A stretch of 64,000 nt of DNA from JAIQFL01 sp035295745 (GTDB lineage Bacteria; Acidobacteriota; Terriglobia; Bryobacterales; Bryobacteraceae), in assembly GCA_035295745.1 (NCBI GenBank), contig DATGIL010000003.1:11390-75389 (forward strand), read 5' to 3'. Below, in pieces: positions 10,701-18,900 of the stretch. The number at the start of each line of letters is the position of its first letter. Position 1 is the stretch's first letter. Below the pieces are notes generated by a model. The model saw only the letters and a list, made by a program, of their open reading frames with translations, searched no databases and was not told the origin of the DNA. The position numbers were made by a program, and so were the translations under genes.

Positions 10701-10733
10701 CGTGTCCAGCCGGAAGGGCCCAAATGCTTTCAT
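7725..10733 (-). CDS. Winged-helix/AAA ATPase/TPR signal-sensing regulator
   Basis: A 1002-residue cytoplasmic regulator. Residues 1-100 form an OmpR-type winged helix (LTPKAFDVLRYLVEHTGRVV, PKRGYQF). Residues ~117-420 are a predicted AAA/STAND-type NTPase with Walker A GEAGIGKTT (147-155) and Walker B LVVILED (262-268). The remaining ~550 residues are TPR-like alpha repeats. The layout is that of large STAND regulators such as LuxR-type LAL or adenylate-cyclase-associated ATPases, with the DNA-binding domain at the N-terminus. AGGAG eight bases before the ATG supports the start. Beyond its stop, a GGCGCT/AGCGCC hairpin (7704-7720) lies in the 213 bp convergent gap. Signal and targets are unknown. 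Confidence 0.9.
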   Translation of the reverse strand: MKAFGPFRLDTLNHCLWHADVRAPLTPKAFDVLRYLVEHTGRVVTPEELLEALWPQTYVNPEGIRKYILEIRKVLGDRPGQLAFIETLPKRGYQFIAPVTDDRPASRLALATQPAGNMVGRQEGLARLDGYLRKALDGQRQVVFVTGEAGIGKTTLVDAFQKQADGCPNLRIARGQCIEGFGGIEAYYPMLEALGSLLQNAEDKSLIQTLGQRAPTWLIQFPALVKPEQRESLQREILGTTRERMVREICELLEVITAQTPLVVILEDLHWVDHSTLNLISALARRREPAQLLLLGTYRPVDVALSQSPLKGLKQDLLLRHLCNEIAIERLEESDVADYLAKTFAAESLPPGLANLIHQNSGGNPLFMTAIVQDMVSRGLIAEEHGGLILTAPLHEVYLGIPETLQQMLEIQMEQLGTDERRILQGGSVAGERFSVWAAAAMLDLSPAAVEECCDRLANRHQFIRPVGIHNAPNSSPSAHYEFAHSLYRQALYRSLSGLHRSKLHLSLGEKLMPICMAGKPELASELALHFEEGRDYERATRCLMLAAQNAATRFSYRDSIQVLRQALELISGRGPATIELEIQVYQRIGDAQFALGEMSASLVSYEAAAGLAAQAGLREEQVTILTHMALPAWFLGEEPGCSVCERALQASRSLSDPLLLARTDLAVACFRLLYDSWSAEDLEVCARAKRTIRSLAGPASPLHAYNIYVQVLQGEHAEALKEADFAIDNATGPTAYTAALGGKGLFLLSSGRYGEMFRIIRRERELARKNESEAWMWVLGEAWVRLRCSDFEGVRRVSEITMPNDVESHAIWTRTAARVAAGYAEIVQGNHEKAWDWFAQVRDYGITPKFFLHWHWRMHAEMGATEARLSAGDLPNARREADGFLKSALSVADPNLRAFAWEINSRVARAERNGRAAREHIENALAVLEKYEVPVAGWQVHRTAGDLCEDEGNRARAEEHRARAKELIMKIASSFEPDEPLRETFLTAPPIRSLFWETASA

Positions 10734-10881
10734 CGACGGACTCCTGTCCGCATTTGGAGAAGGGAATCTCCACTTAAGGTATTGAGTCGTATTATAGCAG
10801 TCGCTTGTAAGCCAGCCGGCTCAAGTCAACGCCGGGAAAGCTTAGTACCTGGTTTCAGAAGTCCGTCGGGGTATCGCTAAA

Positions 10882-11277
10882 TCGCTTGCTGACGCGCGCG
10901 GCTCGCAAGCGCATCCATCGCCCCGAGCATAGGCAACGAGCCACGACCGTAAGGGAGTGATTCTTTCGGAGCGATTGGGACATCGCTTGCTGACGCGCGC
11001 GGCTCGCAAGCACACGTATCCGCGAAAGCATTGGGGTAGCTACGAGCAGCGACCGTGAGGTGAGAAGCTGTGAAAATCGGACACCGCTTGCTGACGCGCG
11101 CGGCTCGCAAGCACACGTATCCGCGAACGTATTGGGGTAGGTCACGAGCAGCGACCGTGAGAAGCTGTGAAAATGCGGAGATCGCTTGCTGACGCGCGCG
11201 GCTCGCAAGCACACGTATCCGCGAACGTATTGGGTAGCTACGAGCCACGACCGTGAGGGAGTGTTCTTGCCAAAAAT
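10882..11277 (+). repeat. Four-copy tandem array of a ~100 bp palindromic repeat
   Basis: Four copies begin at 10882, 10983, 11084 and 11182 (periods 101, 101 and 98 bp). Each opens with a nearly invariant 29 bp block in which GCTTGC and GCAAGC arms flank a GCGCGCGG core, continues with a shared GTATCCGCGAA..ATTGGGGTAG segment (diverged in copy 1), then GAGC(C/A)(A/G)CGACCGT. The inter-block DNA is itself homologous, so it is a tandem duplication and not a CRISPR. Short frames inside it are shadows. A shorter dispersed copy lies at 21993-22071. The array fills most of the gap between the regulator start and the M20 peptidase stop. Confidence 0.9.
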
Positions 11278-11331
11278 ACGACACGGTATTTCTGAGACGG
11301 TGTACTCAGTAGCTAAGCTAGGGGAGACAGT

Positions 11332-12777
11332 TTACTTCCCGGCCACTTCCAACAAGGTATTGGTGATCATCCGGAGGCCGCTTTCGAGCGACGCGATTGG
11401 TACCCGTTCATCATTGCCATGCATACGTTCCAGATCCTGCGCGCTGATTGGATATGGGTAGATGCCGTAGACCGGAACGCCTCTGGCCCGCCACGCATAT
11501 GCGTCGGTTCCTGCCTGGAACAGGTACGGTGTAATCCTCGCCTCGGGATATGTCAGCTTTGCATGTCTGACCAGCGCATCGTAAAGCGCTCCAGATTTCG
11601 GAGACTCCGTGCCTCGCGCCATCTGGCGCTGTGCCTGCATCGCCCTTTCCTGCTCCGGCGTGAGGGTGATGCGCATCGACGAAGAGGATGCCAGCGTCAC
11701 CTCCACGCGTGGATCCTGGATGACGCTCTTGACCTCGGCAATCAACTCCTCGGCGGTGGTTCCGGGAATCGTACGGAAATTGATCGTGGCTTCGGCCGAC
11801 CCCGGGATGATGTTGCCGCGTAATCCCGAATTCAGTAGCACCGGTGCGATGGTATTGCGCATGATTGCGTGCAGCAACGGATTCTCGCTGATCGCACGAT
11901 CGGCGGCGGCGATCAGTGTGGGATCGCTGCTGGTCGCCAGGTTGCGGAAATGGGTCTTGAGCGGCTCGCTACTGGTTTCCGATAGCGTCAGAAAAAACTG
12001 GCGCGTCGTTTCTGTGAGCTTGGGCTTGGTCTCGTAATCCGAGAGCTTCGACAATGCGCGTGCCAGCATGAAAATGGCATTATCAGGGCGCGGCATGGAG
12101 GAATGCGTCGAAGTGCCGCGCGCCGTCAGTAGAAGCGAGACGCTCGATTTGTCCGCGGTGGAGATACTGACGTACTGTACCTTTCCCGCTGCATCCTGGA
12201 TGATCCAGCCGCCTTCATTCAAGGCGAATTCACAATCGATTTTGTCCCAGGCCTTCTCTGCAAGATAACGGGTGCCGTACAAACCGCCTTCCTCATCGGC
12301 TTCGGCGACAAAGATGATATCGCGCGCCAGCGGCCGCTTCTGCTTCGCGATGTCGATCACAGCCTGGGCAAAAACCGCCAATCCGCCCTTAAAATCGATC
12401 GCGCCGCGGCCGTAGACATAGCCATCTTTGATGACTCCTGCAAATGGGTCTACGGTCCATCTCTCGCGCTCCACTCCGACCACGTCCTCATGGCTCGCGA
12501 TCAGCACCGGGCGCTTGCTGCCATCGCCGCGCAGTCGCGCCACCAGGTGCGCCTTGCCGGGCTGTGGCGTGGGGATGATGTCGACTTCAAGGCCCAGAGG
12601 AACCAGCTTCGCTTGCAGGAACTCGGCCAGTTTGCCTTCATTCCCGGGAGGGTTGCTGGTGTCGATCCGGATCACTTCCGCCAGCAGTTGCGCGACTTCG
12701 GGGATGGTTTGGGATGCCGATTGCTGCGCCGCGGACAGCAACAGCGCGCAGGCTATCCAAACGCGAAACAGCTTCAT
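11332..12777 (-). CDS. Secreted M20 family metallopeptidase
   Basis: A 481-residue M20 (ArgE/DapE/CPG2-type) zinc hydrolase that would remove an acyl or amino-acid residue from small peptides or N-acyl amino acids. The metal and catalytic motifs are present: SHEDVV (H96, D98), GRGAIDFKGG (D128) and EADEEGG (E162/E163), followed by a dimerisation domain (RGTSTHSSMP) and a late metal histidine region. A signal peptide (MKLFRVWIACALLLSAAQQSA) puts it in the periplasm. The substrate cannot be set from sequence. It is transcribed away from the ACT-domain gene with 113 bp between starts. The repeat array lies just beyond its stop codon. Confidence 0.93.
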   Translation of the reverse strand: MKLFRVWIACALLLSAAQQSASQTIPEVAQLLAEVIRIDTSNPPGNEGKLAEFLQAKLVPLGLEVDIIPTPQPGKAHLVARLRGDGSKRPVLIASHEDVVGVERERWTVDPFAGVIKDGYVYGRGAIDFKGGLAVFAQAVIDIAKQKRPLARDIIFVAEADEEGGLYGTRYLAEKAWDKIDCEFALNEGGWIIQDAAGKVQYVSISTADKSSVSLLLTARGTSTHSSMPRPDNAIFMLARALSKLSDYETKPKLTETTRQFFLTLSETSSEPLKTHFRNLATSSDPTLIAAADRAISENPLLHAIMRNTIAPVLLNSGLRGNIIPGSAEATINFRTIPGTTAEELIAEVKSVIQDPRVEVTLASSSSMRITLTPEQERAMQAQRQMARGTESPKSGALYDALVRHAKLTYPEARITPYLFQAGTDAYAWRARGVPVYGIYPYPISAQDLERMHGNDERVPIASLESGLRMITNTLLEVAGK

Positions 12778-12890
12778 GGTTTGTACATGGTATCAGACGC
12801 GGCTACAGGGGACAGTGGAACATCGCAGGCGACATTTTCATCGTTGCAATATACACTGGGAGGAGCACTATTGATGAAAAGGATCTGAAA

Positions 12891-13289
12891 ATGTTAAAAC
12901 TCGAAGTTTACTCAGTGGCGGTTCCCAACAAGCCGGGTAAAGGGGCGCAGTTGCTCAATGCCTTCAAAGAAGCCGGCGTGAATTTTGTTGGCATTTGGGG
13001 TTACCCGGTTACCAAGACCAAGTCGAGGATCGACCTGGTTCCAGAAGACACTGCGCTCTTCAAGAAAGCTGCGAAACAACTCAAGATCGAACTGGGAAAA
13101 AAGCAGACGGCGTTCCATATTACCGGTGAAGACCATCCAGGAGTCGTCGCCGAGGCTCTGGCGAAACTAGCGGCGAAGGAGATCAACGTCTACGCGGTAC
13201 AGGCCCTCTGCGCCGGCGACGGACGTTTTGGCGCGCTTATTCAAGTGGACCCGGAGGCCGTGAGTAAAGCTGCAAGAGCATTGGCGTAA
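12891..13289 (+). CDS. ACT domain protein
   Basis: A 132-residue cytoplasmic protein with ACT-like folds: residues ~2-65 (LEVYSVAVPNKPGKGAQLL) and ~75-130 (HITGEDHPGVVAEALAKLA). ACT domains bind amino acids or other small ligands and usually regulate a partner enzyme; here no catalytic domain is attached. The start at 12891 has AAGGA eight bases upstream. A tiny frame, MKRI-stop, starts at 12874 behind GGAGG and ends a few bases before this ATG; it may only reflect a second ribosome-binding site. The neighbours (M20 peptidase, amidohydrolase) do not reveal its ligand. Confidence 0.85.
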   Translation: MLKLEVYSVAVPNKPGKGAQLLNAFKEAGVNFVGIWGYPVTKTKSRIDLVPEDTALFKKAAKQLKIELGKKQTAFHITGEDHPGVVAEALAKLAAKEINVYAVQALCAGDGRFGALIQVDPEAVSKAARALA

Positions 13290-13374
13290 ACTGCCACTAT
13301 CGTCACCTGAGCGCCTGCATAGCGCCTGCAACCGGTCCGTCTACGCTCATCCAGCCCAACGACAGCGCCGTGGA

Positions 13375-13380
13375 TATACT
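13375..13380 (+). promoter_or_regulatory. Candidate -10 box (TATACT) close to start codon
   Basis: TATACT ends nine bases before the amidohydrolase ATG at 13390. A start site about seven bases downstream would leave a leader of only a few bases, so the mRNA may be nearly leaderless. No good -35 box is visible. Confidence 0.35.
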
Positions 13381-13389
13381 GATCTCACT

Positions 13390-14640
13390 ATGCGCTCCAT
13401 TGTGTTGGTGTCCTTCCTCCTGGTGCCGGCCGCTGCGGCACAGCAGGCGCGATACGATTTGCTCCTCAAGGGCGGCCACGTGATCGACGCCAAAAGCAAC
13501 ATTGACGCCGTGCGTGACGTAGCCATCCTGGACGGCCGTATCGCGCGCGTGGCGGTCCAGATCGATTCCGCGGAAGCCAGGAAGGTGGTAGACGTCTCCG
13601 GATTGTACGTGACTCCCGGCCTGATCGATATGCACGTGCACGTGTTCAAACGCAATGATCCGCCGATCACCATGAATGAGGAGGCCGTGCAGCCGGACGC
13701 GTTCTCGTTTCGCAGCGGAGTGACCACGATGGTGGATGCCGGCAGCTCGGGCTGGAAGGAGTTCCCGGAATTCCGCGACCGCGTCATCAAGAAAGCCAAG
13801 ACGCGTGTACTCGCGTTCCTGAACATCGTGGGTGCCGGCATGGGTACCGGCCACGAGAATGAGGCTGCGGAGATGGATGCCGAGGCGGCGGCCAGGTGCG
13901 CCAAGGAGAATCCGGGGATCATCGTGGGATTCAAATCGGCCCACTATGCGGGGCCCGGTTGGCCGTCTATCGAGAATGCGGTCAAGGCCGGCAACCTCGC
14001 CGGACTACCGGTGATGGTGGACTTCGGGCAGATCACCAGCGACCGCAACATCGAGACCCTGTTTATGGACAAACTGCGCCCGGGGGACATCTTCACGCAC
14101 TGCTTTTCAGGTCATAGGGAGGAGGTGCTGGAAAGCGGCAAATTGAATCCGGCGATGGTGGAGGGGCGGAAGCGCGGCATTATTTTCGATATCGGTTTCG
14201 GACAGGCCAGCTTTTATTGGTACGTCGCGCTTCCGGCGTACCAGGCCGGCTTCTACCCCGATTCGATCTCCACCGACCTGCACACGAATAGCATGAATGG
14301 AGGCATGAAGAACATCGATAACGTAATGGCAGACCTCATGGGCCTCGGCTCATCGTTTGCCGACGTGATCCGGATGGCCACCTGGGCTCCGGCGAAAGAA
14401 ATCAAACGGCCGGGGTTGGGCAATTTGGATGTCGGAGCGGAGGCGGATGTGGCCGTGTTCAGGCTGGAGACGGGCCGATATGGTCTGCTCGATTCGGCTG
14501 GCGCCAGGATGGTGGGAACCCGGCGCATCCTCTGCGAGCTGACCTTGCGCAAAGGGGTGGTTTCCTGGGACCTGAATGGCGTGGCAAGCGAGGATTGGAA
14601 GGCCTTTCAGTACAAGAAGGGGCCGTTCTTCAAGAAGTGA
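13390..14640 (+). CDS. Secreted amidohydrolase (deacetylase/dihydroorotase-like)
   Basis: A 416-residue metal-dependent hydrolase of the amidohydrolase superfamily. The signal peptide (MRSIVLVSFLLVPAAAAQQ) is followed by the beta-sandwich start (YDLLLKGGHVIDAKSN), the metal motif TPGLIDMHVHV (H82, H84), a lysine-containing region (IIVGFKSAHY), HCFSGH (~236) and STDLHTN (~295). The pattern resembles the amidohydrolase/deacetylase group related to dihydroorotase; the substrate is probably a cyclic amide or N-acyl compound in the periplasm. Its start codon is only nine bases from a TATACT box. No operon partner is visible: the next gene downstream starts about 300 bp away. Confidence 0.9.
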   Translation: MRSIVLVSFLLVPAAAAQQARYDLLLKGGHVIDAKSNIDAVRDVAILDGRIARVAVQIDSAEARKVVDVSGLYVTPGLIDMHVHVFKRNDPPITMNEEAVQPDAFSFRSGVTTMVDAGSSGWKEFPEFRDRVIKKAKTRVLAFLNIVGAGMGTGHENEAAEMDAEAAARCAKENPGIIVGFKSAHYAGPGWPSIENAVKAGNLAGLPVMVDFGQITSDRNIETLFMDKLRPGDIFTHCFSGHREEVLESGKLNPAMVEGRKRGIIFDIGFGQASFYWYVALPAYQAGFYPDSISTDLHTNSMNGGMKNIDNVMADLMGLGSSFADVIRMATWAPAKEIKRPGLGNLDVGAEADVAVFRLETGRYGLLDSAGARMVGTRRILCELTLRKGVVSWDLNGVASEDWKAFQYKKGPFFKK

Positions 14641-14956
14641 GAGTCATCCGAGCGAAGTTAAGATTTCCGACATGGGCACGGGCTGAGGCCACACGATCTT
14701 AGCGCCGCAGATACCGCACGCGCCCTTCGCGTCCTGTCGTCTCGCAACCGTGGAAGCCTCTTAATTCTCCGAGCGCCCGGTGTGCTCCGATGCCAGTGGG
14801 CGCGGACGGCGGACGCGGCGGTTGGCATGCTGGTGGCTGACGATCAGGCGACCAGTGAACTTCGCGACCGATCGGCCTTGGTCGCAACCAAAGCCGCGAA
14901 AGGCATTAAGCTACTACCCTGGTACAATTGCGCGAGTGCCGAGCGAATCTAACTTC
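14641..14956 (+). other. Intergenic region, upstream part without a recognised feature
   Basis: About 316 bases between two same-strand genes. Only the last ~35 bases show a recognisable signal, a TACAAT box at 14923-14928. Frames here, such as 14699-14887 on the minus strand, have no coding features. Confidence 0.4.
14923..14928 (+). promoter_or_regulatory. Candidate -10 box (TACAAT)
   Basis: TACAAT lies seven bases before a GTG at 14936 that is in frame with the hydrolase. Transcription from about 14935 would make a leaderless message starting at that GTG. The -35 region is weak. Confidence 0.35.
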
Positions 14957-15967
14957 ATGGGCGTCCGGGTTGTTTCCAGGTGGTTTTGGCGTGCTTTGCT
15001 TACGATCCTCACCTTGGTGCTCGCGACATTGGCCGTCTTCCGGATTCTAACTTTCGCCCGTGAGAGACAGACCGCGGAGCAAGCCGCTCCTGCTTCCGGC
15101 CGCTTTGTTCCCGCTGGAGATAAGAAGATCTACATAGCGGAAGTCGGTCCGAAGACAGGACTACCCATCGTCCTGATCCATGGATTTGGCGCCTGGAGTG
15201 AAACCTGGAAGCAGACCACTTCTGCTATATCCGCCCAGGGCATTCATGCGGTCGCACTAGACATGCCGCCATTTGGTTTTTCCGAGAAAATAACCGACGG
15301 GACGTTTTCCAGGCAGGCGCAAGCCCGAAGAATCATCGCAGTCTTGGATGCCTTACATCTCCAAGAGGCAGTCCTCGTGGGCCATTCCGTAGGCGCCCGC
15401 CCCACGGTCGAGGCGGCTCTCCTGGCGCCGGAACGGATCAAAGGCCTGGTTTTGGTCGACGCCGCCCTAGGCTTCGGCGACAGTCGCGAGTTCGACCAGA
15501 ACCACCCGACATTTTTCACGCGGGCGTTTTACTCGCTTCATCCCTTGCGCAATGCAGTCCTGTCTGCCACGGCCACCAATCCGCTAATGACCAAGAGACT
15601 CCTGAGCACGTTTGTGGCTGATCCAGCCGTCTTGACGCCGTCTCTGTTATCCATTTACCAGAAGCCATTTTCAGTGAAGGACTCAACTAACCGCCTGGGG
15701 GATTGGTTAAAGGTCTTATCCGTCGATGAAGACACCTCAATCTCCAGCAGGCTCGCCAATCTTTCCAAACTGACAATGCCGACTTTGCTGATTTGGGGTG
15801 ACAAAGACACCATCACCCCTCTCTGGCAGGGAGAAACGCTGCAGCGAACCATTCCCAAAAGCTCTTTGACCGTACTCACGGGCTTGGGGCACATCCCACA
15901 AATCGAAGACTCCGCCCAGTTCAACCGCGCGCTGCTGCCATTCGTCGTCCAGCGGGCACGAAGATGA
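14957..15967 (+). CDS. Membrane-anchored alpha/beta hydrolase
   Basis: A 336-residue alpha/beta-fold hydrolase with an N-terminal membrane anchor (residues ~10-33). The oxyanion region HGFGAW (75-80), nucleophile elbow GHSVG (S144), acid D in GDKDT (~282) and GLGHIPQ histidine (~312) give a complete Ser-Asp-His triad. The fold covers esterases, epoxide hydrolases and C-C bond hydrolases; the substrate cannot be told. The ATG at 14957 gives the anchor directly, but a GTG at 14936 would add seven residues and coincides with the predicted transcription start, so the true start may be there. It ends 12 bp before the convergent alpha-2-macroglobulin stop. Confidence 0.9.
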   Translation: MGVRVVSRWFWRALLTILTLVLATLAVFRILTFARERQTAEQAAPASGRFVPAGDKKIYIAEVGPKTGLPIVLIHGFGAWSETWKQTTSAISAQGIHAVALDMPPFGFSEKITDGTFSRQAQARRIIAVLDALHLQEAVLVGHSVGARPTVEAALLAPERIKGLVLVDAALGFGDSREFDQNHPTFFTRAFYSLHPLRNAVLSATATNPLMTKRLLSTFVADPAVLTPSLLSIYQKPFSVKDSTNRLGDWLKVLSVDEDTSISSRLANLSKLTMPTLLIWGDKDTITPLWQGETLQRTIPKSSLTVLTGLGHIPQIEDSAQFNRALLPFVVQRARR

Positions 15968-15979
15968 CCTTCGCACACT

Positions 15980-18900
15980 TCACTGCGCCGCGATGAATCT
16001 GCCAGGCTCGAGCACTACACGCTCGTCCGGATTGTAGTAGTCGTAGAGAACCGATTGGGAAGCGCGCGCCTTCATGGCATATCGCGGACGGAAAATGAAT
16101 TGAAACTTCACATCCGCGGCGCGCGGCCACACGTAGAACGTCACGTGGTCGGGGCTGACCTCGTAGGAGTCTACCCCGCTCTTTCCGTCGCTGATGAGAT
16201 TCTCGAGTACGCCACGGTCTACCTCCGCGCCGGGAGGCAATCCTACCTCGGCGATCATCATGCCATAGCCGCGGAACGAGGGCCGCGAGATCACCACATC
16301 GCAACCCACCGGATCGTTCACGGCAGCGGTGAGCGCCGTGTAGTTTACCTGCATATCCAGATCTTTTGCCGGGCGTTTCGGGCCCCACGTCTCATACCAT
16401 GCGGCCGAGAACTGCACCTGCAGGGCACGCCCGAAGCCGGTCAGCAGGATTTCGTTGGCTCCGGTCCGCAGCAGTGGGGAGACGTCCAGCAACAGTGGTG
16501 CGCGAACGGCACGGCCGGAGGGCAACTGCACTGTTCCACCGCTCACACCGTTCACTCGCACTTCGATCTGCGCAGTCTTGACGACGTCGTCATGAGTCCA
16601 GGTGTCGAGCAGTGCCATCAGCACCTGCACCGTCGCCTGCGACGTGGCCCATCCGCCGCCGGCGTCCGTGTTCCGCAAGAGAAACAGCGCACCCCGATCG
16701 ATAAGGGCGTTCAGCGCCGGGTCACCGTGACCGGCCTTGCGCCACCGGGCCAGCGCGGAAACGACGAGCGACGTCGTTTCCACCTGACCTGATCGGCCCC
16801 AGCCGTGAAACGGAGTGTTCGCCCGCAGAGCCCAGTACGCGGCGCCTCGTTCGTCCTGTGCCAATCGGGTGAGATGCTCCATCACGGGACCGGCCAACTC
16901 CGGCTTGTTCGCTTCCAGCACAGCCAGCGCGTATGCGGCCATGGCATAAGGATCCTCGTACTCAGCCGCCTTCCGCGCCATTGCGCCTAACTCACGGTCG
17001 AGTTCCGTCGGATCTTCAGGCCGTGCGTGCGCGAGTGCCCGCATTCTCAGCGCGTTCGCAGACGTTTCTGCCCCCTCCTGCTTGGCGAGCCAATGGAGAG
17101 CACTGCTCACCCGATCCTCGTCGACATCGATGAACGCCTTCGCGTCATCCAGGAAAATCAAGGCGTATGCGGTCAACGCTTCATCCGTATCGCCGTGGCC
17201 CCAGTACGTGAACCCTCCACTGGAATCCTGATATCGCAGCAATCGATGATAGCCCGCAACCAGGTACTTCGTGGCGCGGATGTTCAGCGGCTCGTCCACC
17301 AGACCGGACTCAGTGAGGGCTCTCAAGAGCAGCAGACTTGGATAAGTAGACGAAATCGTCTGTTCTCCGCAACCGTGCGGCTTTTCGAGGACTACTTCGA
17401 TCGACTCCAAAATCCGCGCCAGCAGAGACGGGTAGATCTTCACCGCGCCCCGGATGCTGCCGGAGATGGCGTTGGGGGCAATCGTCAGCGGAAGCCCGTG
17501 CCCGTTGTCCACGACGGAACTGACCGACAGCACTCTGCGCTCCCCGTCCGGATGAATGGCCACCGGCTTCTCGATCGCATCCGACGCCGATCCGCCCACG
17601 GCGGTAACGCGTACCCGCGCGCTACTGGCCGCAGCCACCGCGCGGAGCGTCATCAGTGCGTTTCCAGATGACGAGCCCGCCACTACACCTGGTTGGCGAA
17701 CCGCTTCGAGCAGCCGCAGTTCAGCCGGCACCTTCGCGGTCACCGAAACCTTCTGCGCCCGTTCCAGGTAATTGCGTACCGGCACGGGCAGGGAGATTTC
17801 GTCGCTGGCCGTCAATACCGACGGCACATCCAGGTCGACCAGGAACGGCTGAAAGGCGCGGATGTCCGCGGAGCCTTCAGCAATGCGGCCATCCAGAGTG
17901 GAGCCGATCACAGCCAGATGCCAGGTGGTCACGGAGTCCGCCAGTTTCACGCGAATGGAGGCGCGCCCGGTGCTGTCGGTAACCAGTTCCGGTTGCCAGT
18001 AGAGCGTTTCCGGAAAGTATTCACGGACTCGCGGAGTGGAGAGCGCAACAGAGACCTCGGCGGCCACACTGGCGGAAGATGTACTCACCGTGGCAACCGC
18101 TGCCTCTACCATCACCGCCTCCTCCACCGAGCCGACCCGGAGCACGATATTGACGCGGCTGACCCGGCTGGCAAGCACCGGTATATGCTCCATCATGCTC
18201 ACGAGGAACCCGGCTGACTGGCACATCAGCCGGTACTGACCAGCGGGGAGGCCCCGGAAGACGAACTCGCCCTTATCGTCAGTCCGGGTCACATAAGTAT
18301 CGTTGAGCTTCACCTCGGCTCGCGGGATCACGCCACCTGCCTGGTCCATCACGTTTCCCGCGATTGTCCCCGTGCCGTCGAGGGTCGCCGCCGGCAGCGC
18401 CGCGTGTTCCGCGATCTTCGATTCCGCCGGTGGTTGTGGCGCCTGCACCACTCGCTGGAAGGTCGCGACCGCGAAGTCGTCATAGGTGTCCCGGAGCCCG
18501 TCCTCTCCCACACTGCGAATCTCGGCCACCCGCTTCGTCTGCTTGACAGGGGTGATTTGCCTCCGGTCTTCGGGAGCACCGTTGTATTCGGCATAAGTGT
18601 AGAATTGCACCTGGTCGGTGAACGACTCGTCATCACGCAAAGCGAGGTAGTAGGCGTGCCCCCGTGGGTCGCGAAGCGAGTCCAGATCGATTCCGGCGTT
18701 GGAAAGCAGGGCGCGAAAGCCCTCGGGAGTGCTCGGAAACTCGGGCGCGGCGTTTAAGATCGCGCGGATTCGCGTCTCCAAGGCCGAGAAATAAGGTCCG
18801 ATGAACTCCGCCACGATGAAGTCGTCCGCTGTATCAAACACGCGGTCCGGGCCGGCGCTGATGATTCTGACCTGCCGCGTTCGCTCCGCATGCGCAATCA

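Noticed and set aside
10882..11277. CRISPR-like regular repeats
   Set aside because: The 29 bp heads are spaced evenly, but the ~70 bp between them are homologous to each other, there are only four units, and no cas gene is nearby.
10855..11284. Small minus-strand frames rich in ASRARQQAI/CEPRASASG-like peptide
   Set aside because: They are translations of the tandem DNA repeat, with no ribosome-binding site or independent coding signal.
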